A stretch of 64,000 bases of DNA, taken from NCBI RefSeq assembly GCF_011694815.1, contig NZ_CP050177.1, forward strand, positions 186,001-250,000, in the 5' to 3' direction. The position numbers and the translations under genes were made by a program. Positions 47,382 to 53,955 of this stretch are shown here, one piece after another. Numbering within the stretch: the first letter of the stretch is position 1; each line of letters opens with the position of its first letter. Origin of the DNA: Streptomyces liangshanensis (GTDB taxonomy: Bacteria; Actinomycetota; Actinomycetes; Streptomycetales; Streptomycetaceae). Below the pieces are notes generated by a model. It did not search any database. It was not told the origin of the DNA and saw nothing but the letters and a program-made list of their open reading frames with translations.

Positions 47382-48543
47382 GACGCTCCACCTCCGCACG
47401 CTGTTCGCCGCCGACCGGTACAGCACCGGCCTCGTCGTACGACACCCCGCCCCGCTCCCGGACGCCCCCGCCGTCCCCGTCCCCGACGGACACGGACGCC
47501 TCCCCACCGGACGGAAGCGACCCCGACTCCGCAACCCTGGCCCCCTCCGGGACCACTGACCCGCCCTGGTCCTCGCGCCCCCGCGGCCCTGGGCTCCGAG
47601 CCGAATCCGGGGCCGGGGCCTGTGGCGACGTGCCCGCAGCAGCGCCGGGCCCCGTCGGTGCTGCTGCCGGGGCCACCCGCTGCCCGCGACGTGCCCTCAG
47701 CAGTGGTGTCCTCCTCGGGCGGTCGGCGGCGGTCCCGCCGCTGTCGCGTACCGCGTCTGCCAGGATGTTCAGGGCGCCGACCGTGAGCATGATGGCCGCG
47801 CCCGGGATCAGCGGGGCCCAGGGCTGCTGGGACAGGTAGGCCAGGTCCGAGGCGAGCATGCCGCCCCACGTCGGGGCGGGCGGCTGGACGCCCAGGCCCA
47901 GGAAGGTGAGCGAGGCGACCACCAGGAGCGCCTGGCCCACCGCCTGGGCCGTCGTCACCGCGACCGTCGGCAGGATCTTGCCCCAGACGTGGACCCGCAG
48001 GATCCACCACCGCGACGCGCCCATCAGCTCGGCGGCCTCGACGTACTGCGCCTGCTTGAGGCCCAGCGCCGCGGCCCGCGTCACGCGGAAGTACAGCGGG
48101 GCGAAGAGCACGCCCAGCGCCAGCATGGCCTGGTGCATGCCGTTGCCCAGCGCGCCGACGACGGCGATCGCGAAGACCGTGAAGGGCATGATCATCAACG
48201 TGTCGGCGGCGCGCTGCGCCGTCCATTCGACGGTACGGCCGAGCCACACCGAGGCGATGCCCGGCACGATGCCGAGCAGCATCGCGGCGCCGACGGCCTC
48301 CAGCGCGCCCACCACCGACCGCCCGGTGCCCGCCAGGAGGCGGCTGAGGACGTCGCGTCCCAGGTAGTCCGTGCCGAGCAGGTGCCCGGCGCTCGGGCCG
48401 TGGAGCATGTCCGCGGGACTCTGCGCCAGCGGATCGTGCGGCGCCACCGCGCCCCCGGCGACCGCGAGGAGGGCGACGACGGCGAGCACGGCCAGGGCGA
48501 GCCGGGCGGAACGCAGCTGCCACGTACGGCGGAGGGTCCTCAT
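47365..48543 (-). CDS. ABC transporter permease, DppC type, with long tail
   Basis: A 392-residue inner-membrane permease. An N-terminal membrane segment (LALAVLAVVALLAVAGGAVAP) is followed by the DppC signature HLLGTDYLGRDVLSRLLAGTG and the EAA-type loop YVEAAELMGASRWWILRVHV. The typical family end (LNILADAVRD) is reached at about residue 275. A further 115-120 residues, highly charged and rich in Gly, Pro and Ser, continue in frame and overlap the next gene. That tail is unusual and is likely disordered and cytoplasmic. Start ATG 48543 overlaps the stop of the DppB-type gene. Confidence 0.92.
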   Translation of the reverse strand: MRTLRRTWQLRSARLALAVLAVVALLAVAGGAVAPHDPLAQSPADMLHGPSAGHLLGTDYLGRDVLSRLLAGTGRSVVGALEAVGAAMLLGIVPGIASVWLGRTVEWTAQRAADTLMIMPFTVFAIAVVGALGNGMHQAMLALGVLFAPLYFRVTRAAALGLKQAQYVEAAELMGASRWWILRVHVWGKILPTVAVTTAQAVGQALLVVASLTFLGLGVQPPAPTWGGMLASDLAYLSQQPWAPLIPGAAIMLTVGALNILADAVRDSGGTAADRPRRTPLLRARRGQRVAPAAAPTGPGAAAGTSPQAPAPDSARSPGPRGREDQGGSVVPEGARVAESGSLPSGGEASVSVGDGDGGGVRERGGVSYDEAGAVPVGGEQRAEVERHVSTG

Positions 48544-49622
48544 GACGCGCCCCCGTCCGCGGCGGGCCGGCGGCCGGCCGCCGCGCCTCTGCGCGCCGCC
48601 GGATTCAGCGCCGCGAGCGCCGCGTTGACCGCGATGTTGGCGATCAGCACCACCACGACCGTGACGAGCAGCGTCCCCTGGATGACCGGGATGTCGTGCT
48701 GTTCGGCCGACTGGAGCGCGAGCTGCGCGATGCCCGGCAGGTTGAAGATCTTCTCGGTGACGACCGCGCCGCCCAGGATCACCGGCACGCTCAGCCCGAG
48801 CACGCTCAGCGCTGGCCCGGCGGCGTTGCGCAGCACGTGTCCGAACAGCACCCGGCGCGAGGAGAACCCGCGCATCTCCGCCCCGGTCACGTAGTTCTCG
48901 CGCAGCGCGCCGACCAGCGACGTCCGCAACTGCCGTGCGATGGACGCCGCGGCGTCCAGGCTGAGCGCGAACGCGGGCAGGATCGCGTACCGCAGCCACT
49001 CCCCCGGGCTCTGGCCGAGCGGGACGTACCCGCCTGTCGGCAGCGCGCCGAGCTGCACCGCGAAGACGACGATCAGCACGATGCCGATGAGGAACGGCGG
49101 CAGCGTGGCGAGCACCGAGCAGACGAGCGTGACGGCCCGGTCGAACCGCCCGCCGTTGTTCAGCGCGGCCCCGATCCCGGCCCCGCCGCCGAGCAGCACG
49201 GCCAGGAGCAGCGCGAGACCGGCGATGGACAGGTCCACCGGCAGCGCCTGGGAGATGCTGTCGGCCACCGGCACGCTGGTGAACCAGGACACCCCGAGGT
49301 CCCCGGAGAGCGCGTGGCCGAGCCAGCTCAGGTACTGCGCGTACAGCGGCCGGTCGAGGCCGAACTGCGCCTGCATGCGGGCGATGTCGGCCGGGGTGGC
49401 CTGGTCGCCGAGCACGGCGGCGGCCGGGTTGGCGTCGGACAGCGCGCCGAGCGCGAAGGTCAGGAGCGACGCCAGGACGAACACGGTGGCGGTGACGGCG
49501 AGCACCCGGCCCGCCGAGCGCGGCGCCCCGGACAGCTTGCGCCGCAGCGGCGGGAGCCAGGACGGCCGGATGCCCTCGGGCGGTGACGGCCGGGCCGCCG
49601 GGGTCAGGACGGGGGCGGTCAT
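48540..49622 (-). CDS. ABC transporter permease, DppB type
   Basis: A 360-residue membrane permease. It has a first membrane segment near residues 40-60, the DppB-typical periplasmic region with QFGLDRPLYAQYLSWLGHALSGDLGVSW, several later hydrophobic segments, and the EAA loop ENYVTGAEMRGFSSRRVLFGHVLRN. Its ATG (49622) overlaps the binding-protein stop, so the two are translationally coupled. Pairs with the DppC-type permease. Confidence 0.95.
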   Translation of the reverse strand: MTAPVLTPAARPSPPEGIRPSWLPPLRRKLSGAPRSAGRVLAVTATVFVLASLLTFALGALSDANPAAAVLGDQATPADIARMQAQFGLDRPLYAQYLSWLGHALSGDLGVSWFTSVPVADSISQALPVDLSIAGLALLLAVLLGGGAGIGAALNNGGRFDRAVTLVCSVLATLPPFLIGIVLIVVFAVQLGALPTGGYVPLGQSPGEWLRYAILPAFALSLDAAASIARQLRTSLVGALRENYVTGAEMRGFSSRRVLFGHVLRNAAGPALSVLGLSVPVILGGAVVTEKIFNLPGIAQLALQSAEQHDIPVIQGTLLVTVVVVLIANIAVNAALAALNPAARRGAAAGRRPAADGGAS

Positions 49623-51205
49623 GCGACGGTCACCCCCTCGAAGCGCTGGACGACGGTGTACGCGGGGATCTGGGACACCTTGGTGTTGCGGGCGAGGATC
49701 CGTGGCACGGTGTAGAGGAAGACGTTCGGCATGGTCCGTACGGCGATGCCGGTGGCCTTCTGAAGCACGGCCGGGTACTCGGCGGAGTCGAGCGGGGTGC
49801 GGCGGACCACGTCGAGGGCCTTCTCCAGCTCGGGTGACGTGGTGCGGCCCGGGTTCATCAGGCCCTCCTTGCCGAAGAGCACCTGGAAGGCCTGGGTCGC
49901 GGAGTCACGGCCGGCGAACTGGTCGACGAAGAGCGCCTTGCTCCGCTGGATGTAGACGAGTTGGGTCGCCTGGGCCTGCGGGACGGTGTCGATCCTGACG
50001 TTGATGCCGACCTTCTTGAGCTGGGCCTGGATCAGTTCCGGCACGCCCTCGGGGGTGGACGTGGAGAGGGTCAGGTCGAGCCCGCCGGCGTGGCCGGCCT
50101 TCGCGAGCAACTGCCGTGCCTTGTCGGGGTCGTACGGGAAGAGCTTGTCGAGCGCGTCGTCGTGACCGGCGTACCCCTGCGGGAAGGGCTGGACGGTGAC
50201 CTCGCCGTGCCCGAAGGCCGCGGTCTTGAGCAACTCCTTCCGGTCGATCGCGTACTTGATGGCCAGCGCGACGTCCGGGTCGTCGTCGAACGGCGCCTTG
50301 CCGAGGTTGAGGTCGAGGACGGCGACCACCATGGAGGGGATGACCTGGACCTCCAGGCCGGCGGCCTTGGCGGCCTCGACCTGACTGCCTGGAATCTGGG
50401 CGACGTTGTACTGCCCGGAGGTGAGCGCGGCGACCACCGTGGACGCCTCGGGAAGCGGGTAGACCTCGAAGTTCTCGATCTTGATGTGGCTCGCGTCCCA
50501 GTACGTGGGGTTGCGGCGGAGCACGGCCTTGGCGTTCTGGACGTACGAGACCAGGGTGTACGGCCCTGATCCGGCGGGCTTGGTGGCGATGCCCGCCGCG
50601 TCGCCCTCGAAGGCCTTGGGGTTGACGATCATGCCGGTCTTGCCGGCGAGAAGGGCGGGGATCTGGAAGTCCGGCGCGGCAAGGGTCAGCCGGACGGTTC
50701 CGGCGTCGAAGGCGGTGACGTCCTTGACGCCGACGAGCTGGGAGGCGACCAGCGACTTGGCGTCGTCCCGGCCGCGTTCGATGCTCTTCTTCACGGCGGT
50801 GGCGTCGATGGGGGCGCCGTCGCTGAACTTCTGGCCCTCGCGGAGGGTGAAGGTGACGACCGTGCCGTCCGCGTTGTACTTCCAAGAGGTGGCGAGCGCC
50901 GGGACGGCCTGGCCGGTGAGGTCGAGTTTGGTCAGTCCGGCGTAGACGAGCGAGAGGGCGTGCACGTCCCACCCCGCGGACGAGGTGACCGGGTCCCACG
51001 AAGTGGGCAGCGCCCAGCCCCACTTGAGGGTGGCGGCCTGGCCTCCCGCGGTGGAGGCGGACCCGCCGCCGCAGGCGGCGAGGGTCAGCGCCGCGCCGGC
51101 GCCGAGCGAGAGCCCGAGGAAGGACCGCCGCCCGAGACCGGGGCGGGACGGGGTTCCGGGCAGCGAAGGGGCGGTGCTGCTGGTGGAGGGGCGGAGGATC
51201 GGCAT
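49619..51205 (-). CDS. ABC transporter substrate-binding lipoprotein (Dpp/Nik family, Tat-exported)
   Basis: A 528-residue solute-binding protein of the peptide/nickel (SBP_bac_5) family. The signal has twin arginines (GRRSFLG, residues 25-31), a hydrophobic core and a lipobox LAAC with Cys45, so it is probably a Tat-exported lipoprotein. The mature part shows the family stretch VVTFTLREGQKFSDGAPIDA. ATG 51205 is preceded by AAAGGTGG. As first structural gene of an operon of sulfonate/sulfoxide enzymes it probably binds an organosulfur compound rather than a peptide; inference from context. Confidence 0.94.
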   Translation of the reverse strand: MPILRPSTSSTAPSLPGTPSRPGLGRRSFLGLSLGAGAALTLAACGGGSASTAGGQAATLKWGWALPTSWDPVTSSAGWDVHALSLVYAGLTKLDLTGQAVPALATSWKYNADGTVVTFTLREGQKFSDGAPIDATAVKKSIERGRDDAKSLVASQLVGVKDVTAFDAGTVRLTLAAPDFQIPALLAGKTGMIVNPKAFEGDAAGIATKPAGSGPYTLVSYVQNAKAVLRRNPTYWDASHIKIENFEVYPLPEASTVVAALTSGQYNVAQIPGSQVEAAKAAGLEVQVIPSMVVAVLDLNLGKAPFDDDPDVALAIKYAIDRKELLKTAAFGHGEVTVQPFPQGYAGHDDALDKLFPYDPDKARQLLAKAGHAGGLDLTLSTSTPEGVPELIQAQLKKVGINVRIDTVPQAQATQLVYIQRSKALFVDQFAGRDSATQAFQVLFGKEGLMNPGRTTSPELEKALDVVRRTPLDSAEYPAVLQKATGIAVRTMPNVFLYTVPRILARNTKVSQIPAYTVVQRFEGVTVA

Positions 51206-51727
51206 GGGAGCGCCACCTTTCTCGGCCGTACCGGAGCGTTCGGGTACGCGGGCGGGCCTGGACGCCCGGTCGGGCGGCCCGGACAGAACGGGACATGGAC
51301 ACAGAAGAACGCGGAGCGGGGACGTCGGGAGCGACCGGCAAGGACGTCGGGACCTGCCGGAGGCACGCGTCAACAACGGTGTGGGCGCGGGATGTCGGCG
51401 TGGAGTTTCGGCGCGGGACGCCGGGAGCGGGCGGCCCCGGCCAGGAGCGCGGGAGGTTGCCCAGGAGGTACGGCGCCGGCCACCACGGCAGTGGGGCGGG
51501 GCGGCGCCGGGAGCTCCGGTCGCGCGGGAGCGGCGGGCGGGCCGAGATCACTTCCGCCGGGTACGGCCCCCGGGGGCACCGCCGTGGCGGTGCGGGGAAC
51601 GGGCCGCGGCTGTCCGGCGGTCGCGCCGCGGGATCAGCTCACGGGCCGGTCCGCCGGACGGGTCCCGGCCCGGGGCGGGGCCGGGAGGCCGAAGTGCCGC
51701 GGCGGGTGGGCCGGTTCGGCGGTCGGG
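51206..51727 (-). other. Long GC-rich leader between leader peptide and binding-protein gene
   Basis: 522 bases with no believable gene. Transcribed from the promoter at 51809-51837 it would be a long 5' leader. Strong hairpins lie at 51663-51686 and 51576-51593 (GCACCGCC-GT-GGCGGTGC). I recognise no known riboswitch class here. Confidence 0.55.
51663..51686 (-). terminator. Candidate attenuator hairpin after the leader peptide
   Basis: Perfect 9-bp stem TCCCGGCCC / GGGCCGGGA with a 6-base loop, 42-65 bases beyond the leader-peptide stop. Its position fits an attenuator whose folding depends on ribosome progress through the leader codons; no alternative antiterminator pairing was worked out. 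Confidence 0.4.
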
Positions 51728-51802
51728 TCAGCGACAGAGGGCGCTGGAAGTGCGCCGGTAATCCACGTAGCGGCAGACCACACCGGGGTGCATCGAATGC
51801 AT
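51728..51802 (-). CDS. Cys-terminated leader peptide (24 aa) of the organosulfur operon
   Basis: A 24-residue reading frame whose C-terminal part is CRYVDYRRTSSALCR. This fits the RxVDxxRxxSAxC pattern of short actinobacterial putative leader peptides found before sulfur and cysteine genes. The penultimate codon is a Cys codon (TGT) and another lies at residue 10. The ATG at 51802 falls about 7 bases after the -10 box, so the message is predicted to be leaderless; an internal ATG at 51793 is an alternative. Cysteine shortage would stall ribosomes near the end and change expression downstream. The family match and the promoter are seen; the mechanism is inferred from related cases. Confidence 0.75.
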   Translation of the reverse strand: MHSMHPGVVCRYVDYRRTSSALCR

Positions 51803-51808
51803 GCCCGT

Positions 51809-51837
51809 ATCCTCACGGCCCGGCGCCCGACTGTCAA
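51809..51837 (-). promoter_or_regulatory. Promoter of the organosulfur operon
   Basis: On the minus strand, -35 TTGACA (51832-51837) and -10 GAGGAT (51809-51814) are exactly 17 bases apart: a perfect -35 and 5/6 of the Streptomyces TAGGAT -10. The predicted start coincides with the leader-peptide ATG. Confidence 0.8.
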
Positions 51838-51861
51838 TGGACACCTTTAGGTGTCTCATTG
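51835..51861. promoter_or_regulatory. Operator overlapping the organosulfur promoter (candidate Rrf2 site)
   Basis: Core palindrome GACACCT-TT-AGGTGTC (51840-51855) flanked by CAATG and CATTG. It overlaps the -35 box and extends upstream, also covering the stop codon of the DsbA-like gene. The left ten bases CAATGGACAC are repeated in the cupin promoter at 53324-53333. A repressor bound here would block the promoter. Confidence 0.65.
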
Positions 51862-52800
51862 GACGAGACCCTGGCGACCTGCGGTTTCGTCGGCCGCGAG
51901 GGCGCTTTCCGCAGGATGCAGCCACAGCGGGCCGTGGCCCGTGTCGACGCGTACGGCGTCCGCCGGGGGCGCCGACTCCCGGGTGAGCAGGGCGACTTCG
52001 GGACCGGTCAGGGTGCGCCACCGCTCCAGGGCCTCCCGGGCGGGCAGCCGTACGGGAGGGGCCTGCGCCGCCGTCCCGGCCGCGGTGCGGGCCGCCTCCA
52101 GATAGGTCTCCAAGGGACGCCACCCCGGCACGCACACACGGCCCCCGGGGCCGTCGAGGAGGAGGGTCGGCAGGGCGTAACGGCGGTGGTCCCCGGCCTC
52201 CTTGGCGCGGCCCGGGTGCGGTCCCGGCGCTTCCAGGTCCACCACCTCGGGCAGCGGGCGCCGCGTCTCGGCCCAGTCGGCCCGGACCGCGTCCCGGGTC
52301 GCCGGGGCGGCCGCGTCCTCGCGCAGGCGGTGCACGTCGAGTCCGGGGACGCCCCGCACGGCCGCGAGGATGCCCTCCGGTGTGTCGGCGGGCCTGCCGA
52401 GGACGAACATGGTCTCGCGCAGGCGCCGCAGGACCCGTTCGGCGACCTCGGGCCCCTGCGCCTGCGCGGCCTTGGCGGCGAGTGAGGCCGGCCAGCTGCT
52501 GCGGGCCACCCGGTGCAGCCGCGGCGCGTAGGGCGCCCCGGTGTGGGAGCCGACGTCGTGGGTGAACCGTTCGTACCACCGCGCCTCGGCGTCCGGGTCG
52601 GGCGCGGGGTCCTCGTCGTCGTCGAAGAGGATGCCGAAGACCCGGCGCCACCGCACGGCGTCGCCCAGCTGGCGCCCGAGCCGCAGCCTGAGCAGGCGGA
52701 AGACAGGCTCGGAGCCCCAGGCCCAGGGACACACCGGATCGGTGTACTCGGTGATGTCCAGGGCCGGCCGGTACGTGCCCCGCGCCTCGGCCGGGGTCAT
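51856..52800 (-). CDS. DsbA-family (FrnE-like) thioredoxin-fold protein with single active-site Cys
   Basis: A 314-residue thioredoxin-fold protein. The family motif near the N-terminus is DPVCPWAWGSEP: where many relatives have CPWC, only the first Cys is kept, so disulfide exchange would be monothiol or the protein may act on thiol conjugates such as mycothiol adducts. A later YALPTLLLDGPGG carries the cis-Pro region. ATG 52800 overlaps the stop of the Rrf2 gene (52797), so both form an operon. The gene abuts the organosulfur promoter, supporting a thiol-related role. Confidence 0.82.
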   Translation of the reverse strand: MTPAEARGTYRPALDITEYTDPVCPWAWGSEPVFRLLRLRLGRQLGDAVRWRRVFGILFDDDEDPAPDPDAEARWYERFTHDVGSHTGAPYAPRLHRVARSSWPASLAAKAAQAQGPEVAERVLRRLRETMFVLGRPADTPEGILAAVRGVPGLDVHRLREDAAAPATRDAVRADWAETRRPLPEVVDLEAPGPHPGRAKEAGDHRRYALPTLLLDGPGGRVCVPGWRPLETYLEAARTAAGTAAQAPPVRLPAREALERWRTLTGPEVALLTRESAPPADAVRVDTGHGPLWLHPAESALAADETAGRQGLVQ

Positions 52801-53240
52801 GCCGGAACGGCCTCGGCCCGGGCCGACGGCGTCTCGCGCGCCGCCCCGGCCGCGAGCTGGGCGATCGTTGCGCTGCCCAGCACGGCCTGCGCGGCGGCCT
52901 CGGCGGCGCGCCACAGGTCCGGCAGCGACCCGGCGGCGCCCGGGTACCTGAGGTCGCCGGGGCGTTCGCCGCGCACGGTGAGGAACTCCCCGTCGACCGC
53001 CGTCATCACCTCGGCCACACTGATCGCGGCCGCGTCCCTGCCGATCCAGTAGCCGCCCTCGCAGCCGCGCTGGCTGCGCACCAGACCCGCCTGACGCAGG
53101 TCGCGGAAGACGGACTTGAGGAAGCGGAACGGGATGTCCTGGGAGGACGCGATCGACTCACAGGTGAGGGGCCGCCCGCTGTCGGCCGCGAGCTCCACGA
53201 GCGCCCGCACCGCGTAGTCCGCCTTCGCCGATATCTGCAT
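52797..53240 (-). CDS. Rrf2-family transcriptional regulator (CymR-like)
   Basis: A 147-residue winged-helix regulator with the classical Rrf2 beginning MQISAKADYAVRALVELA, the recognition helix region SIASSQDIPFRFLKSVFRDL, and the wing SQRGCEGGYWIGR. It has one Cys, not the three needed for an IscR/NsrR iron-sulfur cluster, so it resembles cluster-free CymR-type regulators of cysteine metabolism. ATG 53240 is preceded by GGAG; an in-frame extension to 53333 would run through the palindrome and is rejected. Likely targets are the two similar palindromes at 51835-51861 and 53324-53348. Confidence 0.88.
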   Translation of the reverse strand: MQISAKADYAVRALVELAADSGRPLTCESIASSQDIPFRFLKSVFRDLRQAGLVRSQRGCEGGYWIGRDAAAISVAEVMTAVDGEFLTVRGERPGDLRYPGAAGSLPDLWRAAEAAAQAVLGSATIAQLAAGAARETPSARAEAVPA

Positions 53241-53323
53241 CCGTACCGTCTCCCCGTAGCGTGCCGAGTCCAGCGAGCGCCGTCCGAGACGCGTCCGGAA
53301 ACCGGTGAGGGCCGGCTCGGCGG

Positions 53324-53366
53324 CAATGGACACATCTTGACATCCATTCGCCGCGCTCTCTACGTT
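53324..53366 (+). promoter_or_regulatory. Cupin promoter with overlapping Rrf2-type operator
   Basis: An inverted repeat AATGGA ... TCCATT (53325-53348) preceded by C gives CAATGGACAC, identical to the left half of the sulfur-operon operator. On the plus strand a perfect -35 TTGACA (53337-53342) lies inside the palindrome and -10 TACGTT (53361-53366) follows after 18 bases. The site is also upstream of the divergent Rrf2 gene, so autoregulation is possible. Confidence 0.7.
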
Positions 53367-53410
53367 CGGTCCCGGTCACCCCCGTCCGCAGCCCCAGGAG
53401 CAGGAGTTCC

Positions 53411-53920
53411 ATGGACGCGTTCCATCCCGATCTCCCCGGTCACGACCACGGTCCCGACCCCCGGGAGAGCGCGCTGCCGCTCCGCGCCCGCCTCCACCAC
53501 GTCCGCGCCGACGCGCTCGACGGCGACACCGCGCAGACCGGCGGGATGCGCAGGTTCGCCGCCATCAGCGGCGGCAGTGTCGGCTCGGAGCGGATCTGGA
53601 TGGGGCAGACCCACGTCGCTCCGGAGACCGCGTCCTCGAACCACCATCACGGCGAGTCGGAGACGGCGATCCATGTGGTGAAGGGGCACCCGGAGTTCGT
53701 GTTCCTCGACAACTCGGGCGGTACGGCGGAGGAGGTCCGGATCCGCACCTCGCCGGGCGACTACATCTTCGTACCGCCGTACGTCCCGCACCGCGAGGAG
53801 AATCCCAGCCCCGACGACGAGGCCGTCGTGGTGATCGCCCGCAGCACGCAGGAGGCGATCGTGGTCAACCTGCCCGAGCTGTACGTGCTGCGCGACGCGC
53901 CCGGGCCCGGCGCCGGCTGA
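53411..53920 (+). CDS. Cupin-domain protein
   Basis: A 169-residue single-domain cupin. The first cupin motif is SNHHHGESETAIHVVKG (metal-binding His/Glu set), and the second is around GDYIFVPPYVPHREENPS with its His. It probably binds a divalent metal. No dioxygenase subfamily can be named. It is transcribed divergently from the Rrf2 regulator through a promoter overlapping the regulator-type palindrome, so I expect it to belong to the sulfur response (cysteine dioxygenase-like or sulfur-sugar chemistry are possible, neither proven). Confidence 0.85.
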   Translation: MDAFHPDLPGHDHGPDPRESALPLRARLHHVRADALDGDTAQTGGMRRFAAISGGSVGSERIWMGQTHVAPETASSNHHHGESETAIHVVKGHPEFVFLDNSGGTAEEVRIRTSPGDYIFVPPYVPHREENPSPDDEAVVVIARSTQEAIVVNLPELYVLRDAPGPGAG

Positions 53921-53955
53921 ACGGCCCTGCGGCGCGGGCCCGTTCGCCGCACCCG

